Positions 24,043 through 27,877 of a stretch of DNA of 27,877 bases are shown in pieces (positions within the stretch are counted from its first letter, which is position 1; every line of letters begins with the position of its first letter). This stretch comes from JAFGCL01 sp964492335 (GTDB lineage Bacteria > Chloroflexota > Dehalococcoidia > UBA2247 > RBG-13-53-26). Under the pieces are notes generated by a model. The model was not told the DNA's origin. It worked only from the letters and a program-made list of their open reading frames with translations, and searched no databases. Both the position numbers and the translations under genes were made by a program. The stretch is taken from positions 1 to 27,877 of the forward strand of contig CAZBJX010000026.1 in NCBI GenBank assembly GCA_964492335.1, in the 5' to 3' direction.

Positions 24043-24132
24043 GTGCTGCCCGCCTGCGCGGGGAAGAGCCGTGTGCGTGGTGAAGATGGTGCTCGACCTC
24101 TCCGTGCCGCCCGCCTGCGCGGGAAAGAGCCC
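24043..24132 (+). CRISPR. relic-like type I-E CRISPR unit: two repeats, one spacer
   Basis: Two 29-nt repeats at 24043-24071 and 24104-24132 differ at three positions and enclose a 32-nt spacer (24072-24103), a 61-nt period as in type I-E arrays. Each repeat has the I-E shape: GTG start, CCCGC...GCGGG hairpin, then GAAGAGCC or AAAGAGCC. No further clear repeat and no cas gene is in the window. It lies in the presumed 5' leader of the CoA-transferase operon, on the opposite strand. Chance or a different repeat class is possible with only two copies. Confidence 0.5.
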
Positions 24133-24147
24133 CTGCCCAGAGATAAA

Positions 24148-24176
24148 GAATAAGACACGGGCGTTGCGCGTGTCAA
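24148..24176 (-). promoter_or_regulatory. sigma-70-type promoter for the CoA-transferase operon
   Basis: On the minus strand TTGACA (24176-24171), a 17-nt spacer and TTATTC (24153-24148); TATTCT at 18 nt is an alternative -10. The transcript would start near 24141 and run through the two CRISPR-like repeats before the A subunit gene. Confidence 0.6.
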
Positions 24177-24229
24177 TTTCCCGCCTGCCGCCGCGCCACC
24201 CGGGCCGACGGCCCGGCCCCCGGGCTTGC

Positions 24230-24263
24230 CCGAAACGAAGAAGGCCGGGTCAAGCCCGGCCTT
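24230..24263 (-). terminator. terminator of the hsp20 gene
   Basis: A 9-bp stem (AAGGCCGGG with CCCGGCCTT, 24241-24249 and 24255-24263) with a 5-nt loop, followed on the minus strand by CTTCGTTTCG, a modest T-rich tract. It lies 26 nt past the hsp20 stop. Confidence 0.7.
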
Positions 24264-24289
24264 CCTGCGGGACATCCTGCGCTGCAAGT

Positions 24290-24715
24290 CTACTGTACGT
24301 TGACTTCGATCTTCCTGGGCTTGGCTTCCTCCGCCTTGGGCAGCCTGATCTCCAGGACTCCCTTGTCCATCGTGGCAGAGATCCTGTCGGCCGCCACCCT
24401 GAAGGGGATTTCCATCAGGCGGGAGTGCTTCCCGAAGCGCCGCTCTCTGACGTACCAGGTCTCCCCGTCCTCGGCCTTCTCCTGTCTCTTCTCGGCCTCG
24501 ATCTTCAGGGTCCCCTCCTCCAGGGTGATGTTGAGATCGTCCTTGCTCACCCCGGGCAGGTCGGCCCTGATCACCAGCTCATCGGCGGTCTCGTGGACGT
24601 CCAGGTCCGTGCCCGGCCCGCCACCGACGATGACCGGCTTCCAGGGGCCCCACATATCCCCAAAGACCCTGTCGAACTCCTCCAGGATCGGGTCTACTCT
24701 GACTACTGCCGTCAT
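24290..24715 (-). CDS. Hsp20/alpha-crystallin family small heat-shock protein
   Basis: 141 residues. Seen: an N-terminal LEEFDRVFGDMWG helix, the alpha-crystallin domain (DLDVHETADELVIRADLPGVSKDDLNI, LKIEAEKR, ERRFGKHSRLMEIPF, GVLEIRLPKAEE) and a short tail ending KIEVNVQ. Such proteins form oligomers that hold unfolding proteins. ATG 24715 follows AAAGGAGGCGCAGGG. It is monocistronic, with its own promoter and terminator. No HrcA (CIRCE) element is visible near the promoter. Confidence 0.95.
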   Translation of the reverse strand: MTAVVRVDPILEEFDRVFGDMWGPWKPVIVGGGPGTDLDVHETADELVIRADLPGVSKDDLNITLEEGTLKIEAEKRQEKAEDGETWYVRERRFGKHSRLMEIPFRVAADRISATMDKGVLEIRLPKAEEAKPRKIEVNVQ

Positions 24716-24757
24716 CCCTGCGCCTCCTTTCCTCGGTTTTGCCGTTTGCTGGTTCCG

Positions 24758-24786
24758 ATTCTAGGGCCTGTCAGGCGCGGTTGTAA
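24758..24786 (-). promoter_or_regulatory. sigma-70-type promoter for hsp20
   Basis: On the minus strand TTACAA (24786-24781), a 17-nt spacer and TAGAAT (24763-24758). The transcript would begin about 35 nt before the ATG. Confidence 0.6.
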
Positions 24787-24903
24787 GCGACTTATATCAC
24801 GGGAGGCCGACGGCATGACCCGGAGAACGAAGGCCGCAACCCCCTGGCTTCAACCATGGGGAGAACGTCAAGGACGGGCGCTGCCCCGGGGCATGGCCGG
24901 CGG

Positions 24904-25731
24904 CTACCTGTCGTGGTAGACCGGCCGCCGCTTCTCGAAGAAGGCTGCCCGGGTGGCCTCCTGGGCGTCCTCTGTGAAGCCGCAGAGGACGTTGCCCCTT
25001 CCTTCCAGGCCGGTGGCGGCGTCCAGGTTGGGCGCGTCGATGTTGGCGTTGAGCAGCTCCTTGGTGAGCCGCAGGGCGAAGGGCGTGGCGTTGAGCATCT
25101 CCATGGCCATGTCCGTGGCTGCCTTCTCCAGCTGGTCGTCCGGGACCATCCGGGAGACGTAGCCGATGCGCTCGGCGGTGGCCGCGTCCAGGACCTTCCC
25201 CGTGTACAGGTACTCGGCAGCCCGGGAGAGGCCGATGAGCCGGGGGAGGAAGTAGCTGGAGCCAAGGTCGCCGCCGGAGTAGCCGATGCGGATGTTGTTG
25301 GCGTTGAACCGGGCGGACTCCCCGGCGATGCGGATGTCACAGGCCATGGAGATGCCGAAGCCGCCGCCGGCCGCCGGGCCGCGGACGGCGGCGATCAGCG
25401 GCTGGGGCGCATGGCGCATCTGGACGACGACATCGGCGATGTTCCTCTGCAGCATGTGGCCGTTGGTGGCCAGCCCGGACGGGCCCTTGATCTCCTCGGA
25501 GCCCGTCCCCACCAGGCCGGTAAGGTCCTTCACGTCGAAGCCGGCGCAGAAGGCGCGGCCGGCTCCCATGAGCACAACCACCCGGGCCTCGGGGCGTTCG
25601 TCCAGGGTGGTGAAGAAGTGGCGCAACTCCCTGACCATTTCAATGGAAATGGCATTCAGCCGGTCGGGCCGGTTGAGGGTGAGCCAGCCGATGTTGTCTT
25701 GACAGGTGAAGTTCAATGTTCTATAGTCCAT
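24904..25731 (-). CDS. enoyl-CoA hydratase/isomerase (crotonase) family protein
   Basis: 275 residues of the crotonase superfamily. Seen: LTLNRPDRLNAISIEMV, the oxyanion-hole segments GAGRAFCAGFDVKD and AAVRGPAAGGGFGISMACDIRIA, and IRIGYSGGDLGSSYFLPRLIG. The two catalytic glutamates of true hydratases are not conserved: the first position is Phe-Gly in GGGFGISM, and the second region carries Ser-Gly-Gly-Asp. An isomerase, hydrolase or ring-modifying activity on a CoA thioester is therefore more likely than standard hydration. I chose ATG 25731 (MDYRTLNF) with AAGGAGGG upstream; an ATG at 25776 adds 15 unlikely residues. Single gene, divergent from the zinc-finger gene. Confidence 0.88.
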   Translation of the reverse strand: MDYRTLNFTCQDNIGWLTLNRPDRLNAISIEMVRELRHFFTTLDERPEARVVVLMGAGRAFCAGFDVKDLTGLVGTGSEEIKGPSGLATNGHMLQRNIADVVVQMRHAPQPLIAAVRGPAAGGGFGISMACDIRIAGESARFNANNIRIGYSGGDLGSSYFLPRLIGLSRAAEYLYTGKVLDAATAERIGYVSRMVPDDQLEKAATDMAMEMLNATPFALRLTKELLNANIDAPNLDAATGLEGRGNVLCGFTEDAQEATRAAFFEKRRPVYHDR

Positions 25732-26029
25732 GAGACGAGAAGCCCTCCTTCGGTCAGGTATGAACCATGGTAGCATCCACGTTCGAAGGGGGTCAATTTC
25801 GTTAACCCGGGCCCCGGGCGGGGGGATACGCGCGGGTACCGGGCCTGGCCGACTGAAACGGCAGTCACTTGTTAGCTGGTGATTGTCTTCCCGCCCGGCG
25901 GCGGGAGCAGAATCGAGATTGGTCTGAAGACGCCGGCCAATGTCCTGCGGGGGCCGTCTTCTGCGCCGGGGGAACGGGCAGAAGGCCGAAGCCCTGGGCA
26001 GTAGCGCGTCCAGACAGGGGAAGGAAGCG
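25732..26029. other. intergenic region between crotonase and zinc-finger genes
   Basis: 298 nt with no gene. It holds GC-rich palindromic stretches (CCCGGGCCCCGGG-type around 25806-25820) and a hairpin GAAGACG/CGTCTTC (25926-25932 with 25955-25961). It must contain divergent promoters, but no clear -35/-10 pair is visible. Confidence 0.5.
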
Positions 26030-26209
26030 ATGCAGACGTATTCTTGTCAGCACTGCGGGCTTAGTGCCAGGACCATTTTCGACCTGTTTCTCCACATATT
26101 CACCCAGCATATGCACAAGGACGTGGGGCTGACCAGGAAAGAGGTGCGCCGCCTTCTCCGGGAGGCCCGGCCCCTGGACATGTCCGGCCACGTGATCTCC
26201 AAGAACTAG
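26030..26209 (+). CDS. 59-residue C2H2 zinc-finger protein
   Basis: Seen: YSCQHCGLSARTIFDLFLHI with TQHMH after it, giving Tyr4-x-Cys6-x2-Cys9-x12-His22-x4-His27, the classical C2H2 spacing with Leu19 at the conserved hydrophobic position. A basic helix (LTRKEVRRLLREAR) follows. Start ATG 26030 is preceded by GGGGAAGGAAG; the longer frame to 25940 has no family features. Standalone C2H2 proteins of this size occur in some bacteria, but their role is mostly unknown. DNA binding or a zinc-dependent protein adaptor are both possible. It stands alone. Confidence 0.75.
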   Translation: MQTYSCQHCGLSARTIFDLFLHIFTQHMHKDVGLTRKEVRRLLREARPLDMSGHVISKN

Positions 26210-26519
26210 CCGCCTGAATGAGGGAAGCTGCGGCGGCCTGTGCTGCTGCCTCGCTTACCCGGGGTTCCCGGTTGCGCCGGCCGCCGCAGCTTCACCCGCG
26301 GGCCCTTCCTCCCCGGCCCCGGCCCTCCTCCCCGCCTTCTCCTCAGCGGGGCATCCCCCGATGGCCGCCCGGTGCCGCCCGCCCCGGGGGCCTGCGGGAC
26401 AGGCTTGCGGGCCAGGTCCCCGCGGCCCGCCCGGCCCGGCTTGCCTTGTGGCGCCGGCAGTGTCAGACTGGGAACGCCGGCAGCGGTCCGGACGGAGGGA
26501 CAGAGAGGTGCCATGAGCT
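26210..26519. other. GC-rich intergenic region with a 15-bp inverted repeat
   Basis: 310 nt without a gene. GAAGCTGCGGCGGCC (26224-26238) and its exact reverse complement (26279-26293) flank 40 nt that itself holds a CCGGG/CCCGG hairpin, giving a long branched stem just after the zinc-finger gene. The rest is C/G-rich low-complexity sequence. A five-codon ATG frame (MSYAE) behind AGAGAGG at 26513 overlaps the thioesterase start. Confidence 0.7.
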
Positions 26520-26936
26520 ATGCCGAGTGACAGCCACAAGCAAGACGACCTGGCGGAATTGCGGGACAAAGTGGAGAAGCAACCCGTGGGGGCCTTTCTG
26601 GGAATGAAGCTCCTGGACCTGTCCCCGGGCCATGCACGCGTCAGCATGGTGCTTCGGCCGGAGCACCTCAACTTCAACAACTTCATCTTCGGCGGCATCA
26701 TTGTGGCTGTAGCCGACCAGGCCTTCGCCTGCGCCACCAACTCCCTTGGCCGTCCCTGCGTTGCCACCCAGTTCAACATGCATTTCGTGGCGGCGGCGGC
26801 CCCGGGGGACGAACTGATCGCCGAGGGGCGCGTCCTCCGCAAAGGCCGGCGTGTCGACATCTGCGAGATGGTGGTGAACAACCAGGACGGGAAGCTCATT
26901 GCCCGGGCCACCGGCACCGCGATACCGATGACGTGA
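26520..26936 (+). CDS. PaaI-like hotdog-fold thioesterase
   Basis: 138 residues of the hotdog fold: LRPEHLNFNNFIFGGIIVAVADQAFACATNS, QFNMHFVAAAAPGDELIAEGRVLRKGRR, and a C-terminal ARATGTAIPM strand. The Asp of VADQAF corresponds to the catalytic position of PaaI-type acyl-CoA thioesterases; the usual HGG is FGG here, so one conserved His is lost. The in-frame TGA at 26514 fixes the start at ATG 26520. It likely hydrolyses an acyl-CoA. Single gene. Confidence 0.85.
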   Translation: MPSDSHKQDDLAELRDKVEKQPVGAFLGMKLLDLSPGHARVSMVLRPEHLNFNNFIFGGIIVAVADQAFACATNSLGRPCVATQFNMHFVAAAAPGDELIAEGRVLRKGRRVDICEMVVNNQDGKLIARATGTAIPMT

Positions 26937-27348
26937 CCCCGCCCCGGCGTTCCCCTTCTCTTTGCCGCCCGCGTCCATGGCGGGCAGGCCCTCCCCGGGG
27001 GACCCTCCGTTATTCCAGAACTGGCCTGCGAGGCCCGCGCTGAGCCTTCAGGGCTTCTCTCCCCTGAGGAGCTCCTCGATTCATTGAGGAGCGCAGTCAC
27101 AACTGGCCTGCGCTGGCCGGCTCCCTGCGGCTGGCGAATGTGATCCAGGTCATAGTCCTCTCCCGGTCCTGCCTGTATCATCTCCGCGGTGGTGCGGCTC
27201 GATGCAGAGGCCCAGCGCCTAACCATCCCTGGCGCAATCGAGGCAGAGTATTTCACGATAGAGGGTGACAGAATCGCTGGACAATTAGAGTGACATTTTC
27301 GCTGAACGCTTAACCCCTGTCATAATCGTAGAACAGCGACACAACTGC
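26937..27348. other. intergenic region with possible insertion-sequence scar
   Basis: 412 nt without an intact gene. It holds a perfect GAGGAGCTCCTC palindrome (27066-27077), a hairpin GCTCCTC/GAGGAGC (27071-27092), and a 12-mer AACTGGCCTGCG repeated at 27019 and 27101. Local G+C falls after 27230. Near 27230 a plus-strand frame reads GPAPNHPWRNRGRVFHDRG then stop, which resembles transposase C-termini I have seen, directly before the tandem repeats at 27265. Confidence 0.5.
27265..27313. repeat. tandem 23-nt repeats resembling insertion-sequence terminal repeats
   Basis: Two copies of GTGACAnnnTCGCTGnACnnTTA begin at 27265 and 27290 (period 25), and a weaker third match lies near 27319. GTGACATTTTCGCTGAAC-type ends with multiple internal copies are typical of some insertion sequences (IS21-like and related). 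No full transposase is present, so this would be a remnant end. Confidence 0.5.
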
Positions 27349-27377
27349 TTGACGGCCGGGAGGTTCGCTGTTAGAAT
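27349..27377 (+). promoter_or_regulatory. sigma-70-type promoter for the Fur-family gene
   Basis: TTGACG (27349-27354), a 17-nt spacer and TAGAAT (27372-27377). The start of transcription would be near 27384, just before the Fur box. Confidence 0.75.
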
Positions 27378-27393
27378 GCTCTTGTAGCTAAAT

Positions 27394-27412
27394 GATAATG
27401 ATAGTCATTATC
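27394..27412. promoter_or_regulatory. Fur box operator
   Basis: GATAATGATAGTCATTATC matches the classical 19-bp Fur consensus GATAATGATAATCATTATC at 18 of 19 positions. It lies just downstream of the predicted transcription start and 20 nt before the Fur-family gene, so binding would block that gene: probable autoregulation. Confidence 0.85.
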
Positions 27413-27432
27413 GGTTAAGCGCCCAGAGTGCT

Positions 27433-27822
27433 ATGAGACGGTCCAGGCAGAGAGAGGCGGTCCTGAGAGTGCTGATGAGCACCACCTCGCACCCGACAGC
27501 GGAGTGGGTCTATCAGGAAGTGAAGAAGGAGGTCCCCGGCGTCAGCCTGGGGACGGTGTACCGTAACCTGAGGCAGTTGAAGGAGCGGGGCCTGATACTG
27601 GAGCTGGAGCAACCCGGGCAGTACCGGAGGTTCGATGGGAATGCGGCCAACCACTATCACTTCAGTTGCAGCCGGTGCGGCCGGGTCTTCGATGTGGATG
27701 AGCCGCTGGTGAAGGGGATAGACCGCAGGGTGGAGGAGCGCACCGGGTTCAAGGTGTGGCACCATCGCCTGGAGTTCCGCGGCCTGTGCGGCGATTGTCA
27801 GAGCGAAGGAAAAGGAGAATAG
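27433..27822 (+). CDS. Fur/PerR family metal-responsive transcription repressor
   Basis: 129 residues. Seen: a winged-helix domain (RRSRQREAVLRVL, HPTAEWVYQEVKKEVPGVSLGTVYRNLRQLKERGLI), then NHYHFSCSRCGRVFDVDEP with the metal-site histidines and the first CxxC, and a C-terminal LCGDC with the second CxxC (structural Zn site). Members sense Fe(II), Zn(II), Mn or peroxide. Start ATG 27433 has only a weak ribosome site. A near-perfect Fur box overlaps the 5' leader. Fur and PerR cannot be separated firmly by sequence alone. The next gene begins 15 nt downstream and is probably in the same operon. Confidence 0.93.
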   Translation: MRRSRQREAVLRVLMSTTSHPTAEWVYQEVKKEVPGVSLGTVYRNLRQLKERGLILELEQPGQYRRFDGNAANHYHFSCSRCGRVFDVDEPLVKGIDRRVEERTGFKVWHHRLEFRGLCGDCQSEGKGE

Positions 27823-27837
27823 GCGAGGAGGAACGTC

Positions 27838-27877
27838 ATGGACGCTGCCATCAAAGAGCTCAAGAAGAACGTGGTCA
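27838..27877 (+). CDS. start of an unidentified gene, cut by the window end
   Basis: ATG 27838 follows GCGAGGAGGAACGTC, a strong ribosome site, 15 nt after the Fur-family stop. Only MDAAIKELKKNVV is visible. Genes in this position behind PerR/Fur often encode rubrerythrin-like or peroxide-defence proteins, but 13 residues cannot show that. Confidence 0.75.
   Translation, partial: MDAAIKELKKNVV

Noticed and set aside
24170..24200. A third CRISPR-like repeat
   Set aside because: Only CCCGCCTGC is shared, the 61-nt spacing is broken, and the hairpin's second half is missing.
26255..27256. A 333-codon minus-strand frame across the thioesterase
   Set aside because: Mostly antisense to the thioesterase and low in complexity. 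Only its first part overlaps the possible insertion-sequence scar, and I see no transposase motif on that strand.
1..27877. tRNA or rRNA genes
   Set aside because: I looked for tRNA arms and rRNA-like conserved stretches in the gaps and saw none.

Overview
The window is about 65-70% G+C, bacterial and densely coded, with good Shine-Dalgarno sites, a lipoprotein signal peptide and intrinsic terminators. Its gene content (molybdenum hydroxylase, MolBCA-like metal importer, CoA transferase, crotonase, C_GCAxxG_C_C protein, no visible respiratory oxidase) suggests an anaerobe. A Dehalococcoidia-like Chloroflexota or another high-GC anaerobe would fit, but there is no rRNA or marker gene to prove it. 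Positions 1073-1172 are a 100-N scaffold gap.

Layout. 1-1895: a divergent pair, an alpha/beta hydrolase that lacks the nucleophile serine (minus strand, runs off the left edge) and a nitroreductase. 1896-2339: promoter and a molybdenum-cofactor (Moco) riboswitch-like leader. 2340-13997: a ten-gene plus-strand block with a MOP-type molybdenum aldehyde oxidoreductase followed by an NTP transferase-HD protein, histidine phosphatase, XdhC-like protein, MJ0619/TrsS-like radical SAM protein, NifX/NifB-like protein, PaaK-like AMP-forming ligase, BioB/HydE-like radical SAM protein, methyltransferase and C_GCAxxG_C_C protein. This resembles the Desulfovibrio DVU_1551-1559 aldehyde oxidoreductase maturation neighbourhood.

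14082-20217 (minus strand): a seven-gene operon, read from right to left: DUF4213/DUF364 protein, two SAM methyltransferases, a lipoprotein metal-binding protein, FmdE with a zinc ribbon, a FecCD permease and an ABC ATPase. Its leader (20247-20810) holds two consecutive Moco-family riboswitch-like RNAs, each followed by a textbook intrinsic terminator. The three leaders share a nearly identical core. The one before the Mo enzyme has an extra arm that the two before the transporter operon lack. This suggests one regulon that couples Mo/W uptake to enzyme production, with possible Mo/W discrimination. This linked system is the most interesting content of the window.

20945-25731 (minus strand): pyruvate kinase, 3-oxoacid CoA-transferase B and A subunits, an Hsp20 chaperone and a crotonase-family protein. 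Between the CoA-transferase genes and hsp20 lie two 29-nt repeats with a 32-nt spacer that look like a relic type I-E CRISPR unit. 26030-27877 (plus strand): a 59-residue C2H2 zinc-finger protein, a PaaI-like thioesterase, a possible insertion-sequence scar, and a Fur-family regulator preceded by a sigma-70 promoter and a near-perfect Fur box. A new gene starts at the right edge.
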